This document shows positions 1 to 6,296 of a stretch of 13,540 nt of DNA, one piece after another (position 1 is the first letter of the stretch; each line of letters starts with the position of its first letter). The notes below the pieces were generated by a model. The model saw nothing but the letters and a program-made list of their open reading frames with translations, made no database searches and was not told the DNA's origin. This stretch comes from JBGPNN01 sp041487495 (GTDB lineage: Bacteria > Sysuimicrobiota > Sysuimicrobiia > Sysuimicrobiales > Humicultoraceae): NCBI GenBank assembly GCA_041487495.1, contig JBGPNN010000071.1:1-13540 (forward strand), read 5' to 3'. The position numbers were made by a program, and so were the translations under genes.

Positions 1-426
1 AAGCGTGATCTCCCAGAAGACGTAGAACAGGAAGAAATCGAGGGACGAAAACACGCCCATCATACCGGTCTCGAGCAGGAGGAACAGGAACAGGTACTCT
101 TTCAGCCGCAACTCGATGCGCCACGAGTAGACGATCGAGAGCAGGGAGAGCAGTGTCGTGAGGATAATCAGGGGCAGGCTCAGCCCGTCGATCCCAAGGT
201 GGTAGTTCACGCCGATGGTCGGGATCCAGAGGTAGCGTTCCTCGAGCTGCATCCCGGCCTTGCCGATCTCGAAGGGACCAAGCAGCCACAGCGACACCAG
301 GAACGTCAGCACCGCCGTGACCAGCGCCACCCGCTTCATCAGGTGTTCGTTCTCTTTGGGAATCAGCAAGACGACCAGCCCGCCGAACAGCGGGAGGAAG
401 ACCGTGATCGTCAGCAGGTAATCCAT
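1..426 (-). CDS. nuoM: NADH-quinone oxidoreductase subunit M (partial, N-terminal 142 residues)
   Basis: This is the first third of an antiporter-like, proton-pumping membrane subunit of respiratory complex I; the rest runs off the left edge of the window. The ATG at 426 gives a protein starting MDYLLTITVFLPLFGGL, with hydrophobic spans at about residues 4-22 and 30-50. The family signature YHLGIDGLSLPLIIL lies near residues 78-92, and ALDFFLFYVFWE-like residues (here SSLDFFLFYVFWEITL) are at the cut edge, ending in the conserved Glu of the fifth helix. A strong ribosome site (AGGAGGAG, 437-444) sits 10 nt upstream and supports this start. It follows nuoL after an unusually long 140-nt gap, whereas the other nuo genes here are 3 to 22 nt apart. 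I place it as NuoM rather than NuoN or NuoL from the HLGIDGLSLP motif and from its position after nuoL. Confidence 0.93.
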   Translation of the reverse strand, partial: MDYLLTITVFLPLFGGLVVLLIPKENEHLMKRVALVTAVLTFLVSLWLLGPFEIGKAGMQLEERYLWIPTIGVNYHLGIDGLSLPLIILTTLLSLLSIVYSWRIELRLKEYLFLFLLLETGMMGVFSSLDFFLFYVFWEITL

Positions 427-436
427 CAGCGCGCCA

Positions 437-444
437 CTCCTCCT
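437..444 (-). promoter_or_regulatory. Strong Shine-Dalgarno site of nuoM
   Basis: On the minus strand this reads AGGAGGAG, 10 nt before the nuoM ATG at 426. It is the strongest ribosome site among the nuo genes, consistent with nuoM needing independent initiation because the 140-nt gap prevents simple coupling to nuoL. Confidence 0.7.
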
Positions 445-447
445 ATC

Positions 448-570
448 TCAACAACACGACATGTGCTCAACCGGCCTCGGGAAAGGCGCCCTCGGCCTCC
501 TCAGCAATCGGCTCGCTATGCTCGCGCGCATCTCGACACTCGCGCGCATTTCCACACGCCCGTCCTTCAT
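448..570 (-). CDS. Possible 40-residue small ORF overlapping the nuoL stop (low confidence)
   Basis: An ATG at 570-568 overlaps the nuoL TGA stop as ATGA, the geometry of translational coupling. The frame stays open for 40 codons to a TGA at 448-450. The peptide is arginine-rich with an internal repeat (VEMRAS read twice, from the 18-bp tandem repeat) and ends HMSCC. A weak GCAGGG ribosome site lies about 9 nt upstream. I recognise no family. The same frame is also open upstream inside nuoL, as is common in GC-rich DNA, so this may be chance. It is listed because it fills an otherwise unexplained 140-nt gap in a tight operon. Confidence 0.2.
   Translation of the reverse strand: MKDGRVEMRASVEMRASIASRLLRRPRAPFPRPVEHMSCC
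521..556. repeat. Two-copy 18-bp tandem repeat between nuoL and nuoM
   Basis: On the plus strand 521-538 reads ctcgcgcgcatctcgaca and 539-556 reads ctcgcgcgcatttccaca. The two adjacent units match at 16 of 18 positions. They lie in the gap downstream of nuoL and upstream of nuoM. A shorter partial resemblance (ctcgctatg) precedes the first unit at about 512-520. Role unknown; replication slippage is the simplest origin. Confidence 0.75.
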
Positions 571-2510
571 CGAAGTAGCCCTGCCGCTAACAACACAATG
601 ACGCCGAGCGCTATCACCAACAGGTAGTTCTGCGCGCGGCCGGTCTGGACGTAGCGCAGCAAGCCGCCCGCGGCCCCGACGACGTACCCGATCAGGTTGA
701 CCAGCCCATCCACGATGTGCGTATCGAACAACCGGTAGAGTCTCGCGAGACCAATTCCCGCGTAGCCCACCATATTGACCAGCATGTCGATGACGTAGAT
801 GTCGAACATGCGCAGGGCCTGGGCGATCCACAGCGTGCCGCGAACAAAGACTACCTGGTACGCTTCGTCAACGTAGTATTTGTTGACGACCAGCGCGTGC
901 AGCGGTCCGGCGGCGCGGCGCAGCGACGCGGAGGGGATGACCTTCCAATGGTAGACCACCGCCGCTGACAGGATCCCGGCGCCTGCGATCGCGAGCGAGG
1001 CCAGCGCCATGCCGACATCGAACGGGATCGCCTCGATCCCTTCGAAATGAATGAATTCGTGGAACGGGTTCCCGAAGAACGGCGCCCCCACCAGACCGAT
1101 GAAGATGGAGAAGATCGCCAGCACCCACAACGGCCGGGTCATGACGTTCGGGCTCTCGTGCGGGTGCGCCTGGTGGCTGCGCAGCGTGCCGGTAAACGTG
1201 TAGAAGATGACGCGGAACATGTAGAACGCCGTCAGGAACGAGGTAAGCGCTCCCATGGCGAAAAGTGCGGTGTTGTGATGGAACGCCTCGAGCAGGATCT
1301 CGTCCTTGCTCCAGAAGCCGGCAAACGGGAAGATCCCCGACAACGCCAGCGTGCCGATCAGAAATGTCCAGTACGTGGACGGCATGATCTTGCCCAGGCC
1401 GCCCATGTCCTTGATGTCGTTCGTGTGCATGGCGTGGATGACGCTACCGGCGCCGAGGAACAAGAGAGCCTTGAAGAACGCGTGCGTCATCAGGTGGAAC
1501 ATGCCCGCGGTGTAGCCCAGCACGCCGAGGCCCATCATCATCAGGCCCAACTGGCTGATGGTCGAATAGGCCAGCACACGTTTGATGTCATCCTGGACAA
1601 CGCCGATCGTCGCGGCCATCAGCGCCGTGATGCCGCCGATCCACGCGACCACGTTCAGCGCCTCGTGGCCCGCCGAAGCGAAGAACAGCGTGTAGGTGCG
1701 CGCCACCATGTAGACGCCGGCAGCCACCATGGTCGCCGCATGGATCAGGGCCGAGACCGGCGTCGGGCCTTCCATCGCGTCGGGCAGCCAGGTGTGCAGC
1801 GGGAACTGGGCCGACTTGCCGACCGCGCCGCCGAAGAGCAGGATCGCCGCCACCGTCAGCAGCGGCCACCCGCCGATCGTCAGATCCTTCAGCGCGCCGG
1901 CGTTGATCTTGGTGAAGATCTCCTCGAACCGGAACGTGCCCAGGTGGAGGAAAATCAGCAGGATGCCCAGGAACATGAAGAAGTCGCCCACGCGCGTCGT
2001 GATGAAGGCCTTCATCGACGCCCGCGCGGCCGACGGCTTCTCGAAATAGAACCCGATCAACAGGTACGAACAGAGCCCCACCAGTTCCCAGCCCGCGTAC
2101 AGGAAGAGCAGGTTGTTCGCCAGCACCAGCAGGAGCATCGAGAACCCAAACAGCGAGAGGTACGCGAAAAACCGGGGATACCGTGGGTCGCCCTGCATAT
2201 AGCCGATCGAATACGTGAAGATCATCGATCCGACGACCGTCACAACCAGCAGCATGACCGTGGTCAGGTGGTCCACTCGGATGCCCAGGTCGAGTGGCAG
2301 GCTCCCCAGCAGCATCCACGACACGTTCCGCTCGAACGGCTGGGCGTGGCCCAGCATCTCGACGAAGATTCCGATGGACAGCAGGGCCGCCAGGGCCATC
2401 CCGGCCACGGCGATGTAGGCGCCCTCACCCGGAAGGCGGCGGCCGCGGACAGTGATGATCGCGAACGCCGCGAGAGGGAAGAGCGGGATCAGCCAGGCCA
2501 GATTCAGCAT
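567..2510 (-). CDS. nuoL: NADH-quinone oxidoreductase subunit L
   Basis: This is the largest proton-pumping, antiporter-like membrane subunit of complex I, 647 residues and close to the usual family length. The N-terminal domain starts near DHLTTVMLL (residues 80-88). The proton-channel helices follow: GWELVGLCSYLLIGF (140-154, with Glu142), VGKSAQFPLHTWLPDAMEGP (230-249, with Lys232), PVSALIHAATMV (251-262, with His257), THAFFKALLFLGAGS (342-356, with Lys347) and GFWSKDEIL (398-406, with Lys402). The C-terminal part, about 540-647, carries the lateral helix and the final span, and includes a tandem duplicated 26-residue unit at 569-620. The start ATG at 2510 follows the nuoK stop by 4 nt and lacks a good ribosome site, so re-initiation after nuoK is likely. 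The stop is TGA at 567-569. Confidence 0.97.
   Translation of the reverse strand: MLNLAWLIPLFPLAAFAIITVRGRRLPGEGAYIAVAGMALAALLSIGIFVEMLGHAQPFERNVSWMLLGSLPLDLGIRVDHLTTVMLLVVTVVGSMIFTYSIGYMQGDPRYPRFFAYLSLFGFSMLLLVLANNLLFLYAGWELVGLCSYLLIGFYFEKPSAARASMKAFITTRVGDFFMFLGILLIFLHLGTFRFEEIFTKINAGALKDLTIGGWPLLTVAAILLFGGAVGKSAQFPLHTWLPDAMEGPTPVSALIHAATMVAAGVYMVARTYTLFFASAGHEALNVVAWIGGITALMAATIGVVQDDIKRVLAYSTISQLGLMMMGLGVLGYTAGMFHLMTHAFFKALLFLGAGSVIHAMHTNDIKDMGGLGKIMPSTYWTFLIGTLALSGIFPFAGFWSKDEILLEAFHHNTALFAMGALTSFLTAFYMFRVIFYTFTGTLRSHQAHPHESPNVMTRPLWVLAIFSIFIGLVGAPFFGNPFHEFIHFEGIEAIPFDVGMALASLAIAGAGILSAAVVYHWKVIPSASLRRAAGPLHALVVNKYYVDEAYQVVFVRGTLWIAQALRMFDIYVIDMLVNMVGYAGIGLARLYRLFDTHIVDGLVNLIGYVVGAAGGLLRYVQTGRAQNYLLVIALGVIVLLAAGLLR
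651..806 (-). repeat. Tandem 26-residue duplication inside the NuoL C-terminus
   Basis: NuoL residues 569-594 begin FDIYVIDMLVNMVGY and residues 595-620 begin FDTHIVDGLVNLIGY. The period is exactly 26 residues. Over the first 15 positions eight residues are identical and most others are conservative; over the full 26 about ten are identical. The DNA copies have diverged, so the duplication is old. The location matches the end of the lateral helix just before the last membrane span. Confidence 0.75.
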
Positions 2511-2514
2511 CGCG

Positions 2515-2826
2515 CTACCACTTCATCACGTTCATCTCGTCGACGTGAATCGTCTCGAGGTTGCGGTAGGCCGCCATCACCAGCGCCAACCCGACACCCG
2601 CCTCGCACGCGGCCAGGGTGATGACGACCAGCGCGAAGACCTGGCCGGAGAGCGCTGCCGGTGCCACAAACTTGTTGAACGCCACCAGGTTGATGTTGGC
2701 GGCGTTGAGCATCAACTCGATACCCATGAGGATGGCCACCGCGTTCCGACGCGTGAGCATTGCATAGAGCCCGAGGCAGAACAGCAGCGCGCTGACCACC
2801 AGGAAGTGCGTCAAGCCGACCTGCAC
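2515..2826 (-). CDS. nuoK: NADH-quinone oxidoreductase subunit K
   Basis: This small membrane subunit of complex I has 103 residues and three predicted membrane spans (about 5-22, 29-50 and 62-86), the normal size. The two buried acidic residues needed for proton transfer are visible: Glu37 in GIELMLNAANINLVAF and Glu75 in LAACEAGVGLAL. The start is GTG at 2826, supported by AAGGAGG (2835-2841) 8 nt upstream. It follows nuoJ after 22 nt and precedes nuoL by 4 nt. The C-terminal tail, about 90-103, is polar and ends MNVMKW. Confidence 0.96.
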   Translation of the reverse strand: MQVGLTHFLVVSALLFCLGLYAMLTRRNAVAILMGIELMLNAANINLVAFNKFVAPAALSGQVFALVVITLAACEAGVGLALVMAAYRNLETIHVDEMNVMKW

Positions 2827-2848
2827 GCCCCCTGCCTCCTTGTCGCGG

Positions 2849-3340
2849 CTACTTTTCGCGCCGCGCGATGATGATCGCGCCCATCAGCGAGATGAGCAAC
2901 ACCAGGCTGGTGACCTCAAACGCGAGGACCGCGGTAGTCAGGAACGTGTTCCCGATCGCGCTGGCCGTGTATTGCGGCAGCGTGGCCGTCGACTTGGGCC
3001 ACTCGGTGCGTAGGAAGACCGAGATCAGGATAGCGGCCAGCGCCGCCGCGGCCAGCAGACCCAGCGGCGCCTGCTCGTTGCGCTGGCGCTCGCGCAGACC
3101 CGTGCCGCCCTCGGTCAGCATGATGACGAAGAGGATCAGTACGGTGATGGCGCCGGCATAGATGAGCACCTGGATGCCGGCGACAAATTCGGCCTGCAGC
3201 AGGATGTATAGCCCCGTGACCCCGAGAAACGTCGGGACCAGCGCCAGCGCGGCCCGCACAATGTTGCCGGAGTTCACAACCACGATGGCCGACGCCAGCG
3301 TGATCACCGACAGGACGATGAAGACCCCCAGTTCACCCAT
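2849..3340 (-). CDS. nuoJ: NADH-quinone oxidoreductase subunit J
   Basis: This membrane subunit of complex I has 163 residues and about five spans. It is recognised by EFVAGIQVLIYAGAITVLIL near residues 51-70, the third helix that carries the pi-bulge at the junction with the quinone-reducing module. A basic and polar loop (about 80-92) is followed by two further spans, and the protein ends IIIARREK. The ATG at 3340 lies 3 nt after the nuoH stop with no convincing ribosome site, which suggests coupled translation. In a canonical operon nuoI lies between nuoH and nuoJ; it is absent here. Confidence 0.96.
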   Translation of the reverse strand: MGELGVFIVLSVITLASAIVVVNSGNIVRAALALVPTFLGVTGLYILLQAEFVAGIQVLIYAGAITVLILFVIMLTEGGTGLRERQRNEQAPLGLLAAAALAAILISVFLRTEWPKSTATLPQYTASAIGNTFLTTAVLAFEVTSLVLLISLMGAIIIARREK

Positions 3341-3343
3341 AGG

Positions 3344-4372
3344 TCACTTGCCCAGGAACGTGATCGCAAACCCGGTAATGAGAATCCACACCAGGCCGGC
3401 CGGTAGCAGGACCTTCCAGGACAGGTTCAGCAACTGATCCAACCGCAACCGGGGAAACGTCCACCGTGCCCACATAAGGAAGAACACCACAGTGTACATC
3501 TTGATGAGGAACCACAGGAGGGGAAAGGCAAATCGGCCTCCCCCGACGACATCAAAGGGTCCCTTCCACCCGCCCAGGAAAAGCGTCGTGGCCAACGCGG
3601 CCATCGCAAACATCTCGGCATACTCACCCAGCTGAAAAAGGGCGAAGCGCATGCCCGTGTACTCGGAGAAGTACCCGGCGACCAGCTCCGATTCCGCTTC
3701 CGGCAGGTCGAAGGGCACGCGGTTGACCTCGGCGGTCGCGGCGATCAGGAAGATGATGAACGCCGGGAACTGCGAGAAGGCGAACGACCCGAACCAGCCA
3801 TTTTGCGCTTTCACGATGCCGACGGTCGAAAGCGTGCCGGCCTGCATCGCCACGGCGATCAACGCCGTCGCCAGGGGCAGTTCGTAGCTGATCATCTGCG
3901 ACGCCGACCGGAGGCCCCCGAGCAGCGAATACTTGTTGTTCGAGGCGAAGCCGCCAGCGAGAATCCCGATGACGGTGATCGAGGCCATCCCGGCAAAGAA
4001 CAGCACGCCGATGTTGAGGTCGCGGACGATCAACGGGATCGCCTGGCCGCCGAGGGTGACGACCCCGAAGGGGATCACGATCCAGTCCATGAGTCCCGCC
4101 ACCGCGACAATCAGCGGGGCCGTGTTGAAGATGACCGCGTCGGCCGCGAGCGGGGTGATGTGTTCTTTCTGCAGTAACTTCACCGTGTCGGCGATCGTCT
4201 GTAGCAGGCCCTGCCGGCCGACGTGCTTGGGCCCCAGGCGGGATTGGATCCAGCCGCCGATCTTCCGCTCGAGCAGCACCCCGAACATCGCGGCGACAAC
4301 GGCCAGAAACGTAAAGATCACCACGGCCAGCCCGACGGCCTTGACGACCTCCAGTGGCCAGTTTACCGTCAC
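3344..4372 (-). CDS. nuoH: NADH-quinone oxidoreductase subunit H
   Basis: This subunit forms most of the quinone-binding tunnel where the peripheral arm docks; 342 residues and about eight spans, the usual size. Family motifs seen are LLERKIGGWIQSRLGP (33-48), GLLQTIADTVKLLQKE (55-70), SASQMISYELPL (156-167), AEVNRVPFDLPEAESELVAG (214-233) and SEYTGMRFALFQLGEYAEM (236-254). The acidic residues of the E-channel entrance (Glu216, Glu226, Glu228) are kept. The start is GTG at 4372, 4 nt after the nuoA stop, with no strong ribosome site. NuoH normally contacts NuoB, NuoD and NuoI, none of which is encoded here, so its partners must come from another locus if the complex is complete. Confidence 0.97.
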   Translation of the reverse strand: MTVNWPLEVVKAVGLAVVIFTFLAVVAAMFGVLLERKIGGWIQSRLGPKHVGRQGLLQTIADTVKLLQKEHITPLAADAVIFNTAPLIVAVAGLMDWIVIPFGVVTLGGQAIPLIVRDLNIGVLFFAGMASITVIGILAGGFASNNKYSLLGGLRSASQMISYELPLATALIAVAMQAGTLSTVGIVKAQNGWFGSFAFSQFPAFIIFLIAATAEVNRVPFDLPEAESELVAGYFSEYTGMRFALFQLGEYAEMFAMAALATTLFLGGWKGPFDVVGGGRFAFPLLWFLIKMYTVVFFLMWARWTFPRLRLDQLLNLSWKVLLPAGLVWILITGFAITFLGK

Positions 4373-4376
4373 GGCT

Positions 4377-4736
4377 CTACGCCCACTCGAGCGCGCCCTT
4401 CCGCCAGGCGTAGGCGAGACCGACCAACAGGACGACCAGGAAGATCAGCATTTCCACGAACGCAAACTTGCCGAGCGCGCGAAACACGATCGCCCACGGG
4501 TACAGGTAGATGACCTCGACGTCGAAGATGACGAAGACCAGGCCGAACAGATAGTAGCGGACGTTGAACTGCGCCCAGGCCTGCCCGAAAGGCACCACGC
4601 CCGATTCGTACGTCATGCGCTTCTGGGGCAGCGGGAAGCGAGGCGCCAAGGCCCACACAATCGCCAGCGGCAGCGCGGCCATCCCCAGCCCCACCACCGC
4701 GAAGATGCCCACGTACAGCCAGTCAACCAGCACCAT
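4377..4736 (-). CDS. nuoA: NADH-quinone oxidoreductase subunit A
   Basis: This 119-residue membrane subunit of complex I has three spans (about 7-30, 62-84 and 92-110). The cytoplasmic loop carries the signature TYESGVVPFGQAWAQFNVRY (42-61), followed by FDVEVIYLYPWA (71-82), with Asp72 and Glu74 of the proton path and Glu95 in the third span. It is the first gene of the nuo cluster, behind a promoter at 4880-4908 and a leader of about 137 nt. The ATG at 4736 has only a weak upstream GGGTGA. It is followed after 4 nt by nuoH, so nuoB, C, D, E, F and G are skipped. Confidence 0.96.
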   Translation of the reverse strand: MVLVDWLYVGIFAVVGLGMAALPLAIVWALAPRFPLPQKRMTYESGVVPFGQAWAQFNVRYYLFGLVFVIFDVEVIYLYPWAIVFRALGKFAFVEMLIFLVVLLVGLAYAWRKGALEWA

Positions 4737-4762
4737 TCTTGTTCACCCGGCAGAACACCCAT

Positions 4763-4774
4763 CGCCCCGGGGCG
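4763..4774. repeat. 12-bp perfect palindrome in the nuoA leader
   Basis: The sequence CGCCCCGGGGCG is a perfect inverted repeat without a spacer, centred about 32 nt upstream of the nuoA start. It is downstream of the predicted transcription start, so it could be a repressor or activator site or part of a folded leader. It has no T-run and no hairpin loop, so it is not a terminator. GC-rich palindromes of this length can also arise by chance. Confidence 0.45.
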
Positions 4775-4879
4775 TTCACACCGCTCCCATCAGCGCCGAA
4801 CGCGTGATGCGCTCGAGATTCTGCGATCCGCGACCCGTGTGGACCTGATGCGTCTATGATGTGCCTGGTGACGCACGCC

Positions 4880-4908
4880 AGCGTATCGGGTTCGTCGTGG
4901 GGGGTCAA
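4880..4908 (-). promoter_or_regulatory. Predicted sigma70-type promoter of the nuo cluster
   Basis: On the minus strand TTGACC (4903-4908) and TACGCT (4880-4885) are separated by exactly 17 bp, matching the -35/-10 spacing and five of six -35 bases. Transcription would start near 4873 and leave a leader of about 137 nt before nuoA. It lies about 33 nt beyond the yvcK stop, where no clear terminator is seen, so read-through from yvcK is also possible. The rest of the 204-nt yvcK-nuoA gap holds the 12-bp palindrome and no recognised riboswitch. Confidence 0.55.
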
Positions 4909-4940
4909 GAATCCTATCGTCGGGGCAGAAGACGGACGGA

Positions 4941-6296
4941 CTAATGCCGCGATTGGGCCAGCGCCGCGAGCCGGCGGCCCCGCCGGGGCCGGCCGTTGGC
5001 CAGGTCCATCACCTGCAGCACCGCGGCGGCCAATCTCACCGGATCGTGGCGGAGCAGTTCTTCCTCGCTGATCAGCGAGAGGCCTGCGGGGACCAGACCC
5101 ATCCCCTCCAGTTCGCGCAGGGCAGGTTCCACCGGCCGGCTGCCCTGCTCGGCATAGCGGTCGAGCAGCGCCCGGCTCTGGGGCATTTGCGTGTTGACGA
5201 TCACGTGAGAGAAGAGCCCTTGTCCGACGTGGGCGTGGATCGCCCGGATGTGATCGGCGGCGGTATACGCATCGGTCTCGCCCGGCTGGGTCATCACGTT
5301 GCAGATGTAGACACACGGCGCATCGGTGTCGCGCAGCGCGTCGGCGACGCCCGGCACGAGGAGGTTCGGGATGACGCTCGTGTAGAGGCTCCCTGGTCCC
5401 AGCACAACCAGGTCGGCGTCGGCGATGGCCTCCAGCACCTCGGGCAGCGGAGCCGGCTCGCTGGGCCGGAGAGAGACCCGCGTGATCCGGCCGCGGGCCC
5501 CGGTGATGGTGGATTCTCCCTCAACGACGCGCCCGTCATCGAGCTCGGCGACCAGCACAACATCGCGCGCGGTCGTCGGCAGCACGCGCCCGCGGATCTT
5601 AAGGACTTTGCTCGCTTCTTTTACCGCCAGTTCGAGATCGCCGGTGACGCCGGCCAGGCTGGCAATAAAGAGATTGCCAAAAGCGTGCCCGTCCAACGCC
5701 CCGCCGCGGAAGCGATATTCGAAGAGTTTGGTCATCAGCGGCTCGGCCTCGGCCAGCGCCACCAGGCAGTGGCGGATGTCGCCGGGCGGGAGGATCCCGA
5801 GCTCGCGCCGCAGGCGGCCCGACGAGCCGCCGTCGTCAAAGACTGTGACCACCGCCGTCAGGTTCGACGAATACTGCTTGAGCCCGCGCAGCAGTGTGGC
5901 CAGCCCGGTGCCACCGCCCAAGACGACGATGTTCACGCCGCGCCGGCGCCGCCGTTCCTGGCGCAGAATGTCGACCAGCGTCGGGCTACCCGATGGGAAT
6001 AGCACCCGATCGATCGACCGCAACATACCCCGGAGACCGGCGAATGCGCCCAACAGGCCCACGGTAACGCCAATCACGCCCAGCGCCATCGGTGACGCCT
6101 CGCGGCCGGTGATCTGGGCGAACGACTGCGCCAGCCTGAAGATCGTCGCTTCGAACTGGGTGAGGAACCGCTCGTTGATCAGCAGCACGAACCCGCCGGC
6201 GAACACCAGCACGCCCGCGAGGATCACCAGGCCCCATCGTTTGATCCCGATACCCGGGGCCAGCCACCGGTGCCAGCGCCGCCACTGCTTGCTCAT
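4941..6296 (-). CDS. yvcK: YvcK family protein (gluconeogenesis factor) with N-terminal membrane spans
   Basis: The 451-residue protein has two hydrophobic spans (about 20-40 and 70-90) followed by a CofD-like/UPF0052 domain. Domain motifs are VVLGGGTGLATLL (124-136), TVFDDGGSSGRLR (151-163), PPGDIRHCLVAL (170-181), GHAFGNLF (203-210), LGPGSLYTSVIPNLL (299-313) and CNVMTQPGET (332-341). In characterised Gram-positive relatives YvcK binds UDP-N-acetylglucosamine and is needed for growth and cell shape on gluconeogenic carbon. The start ATG at 6296 overlaps the rapZ stop as ATGA, which is preferred over a longer in-frame opening to 6359 inside rapZ. Typical Firmicutes YvcK is a soluble protein of about 320 residues, so the roughly 115-residue membrane extension is notable; related membrane-anchored forms occur in some other phyla. 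whiA does not follow. Confidence 0.93.
   Translation of the reverse strand: MSKQWRRWHRWLAPGIGIKRWGLVILAGVLVFAGGFVLLINERFLTQFEATIFRLAQSFAQITGREASPMALGVIGVTVGLLGAFAGLRGMLRSIDRVLFPSGSPTLVDILRQERRRRRGVNIVVLGGGTGLATLLRGLKQYSSNLTAVVTVFDDGGSSGRLRRELGILPPGDIRHCLVALAEAEPLMTKLFEYRFRGGALDGHAFGNLFIASLAGVTGDLELAVKEASKVLKIRGRVLPTTARDVVLVAELDDGRVVEGESTITGARGRITRVSLRPSEPAPLPEVLEAIADADLVVLGPGSLYTSVIPNLLVPGVADALRDTDAPCVYICNVMTQPGETDAYTAADHIRAIHAHVGQGLFSHVIVNTQMPQSRALLDRYAEQGSRPVEPALRELEGMGLVPAGLSLISEEELLRHDPVRLAAAVLQVMDLANGRPRRGRRLAALAQSRH

Noticed and set aside
1047..2621. A 524-codon plus-strand ORF antisense to nuoL
   Set aside because: The translation is rich in Arg, His, Gln and Asp without hydrophobic core or recognisable motif, as expected for the reverse of a GC-rich membrane-protein gene. 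nuoL on the other strand is unambiguous.
4723..5316. A minus-strand 197-codon ORF spanning the yvcK-nuoA gap
   Set aside because: It is the out-of-frame reading of yvcK extended by chance through the intergenic region; Arg, Ala, Pro and Gly rich with no domain, and it overlaps the predicted nuo promoter.
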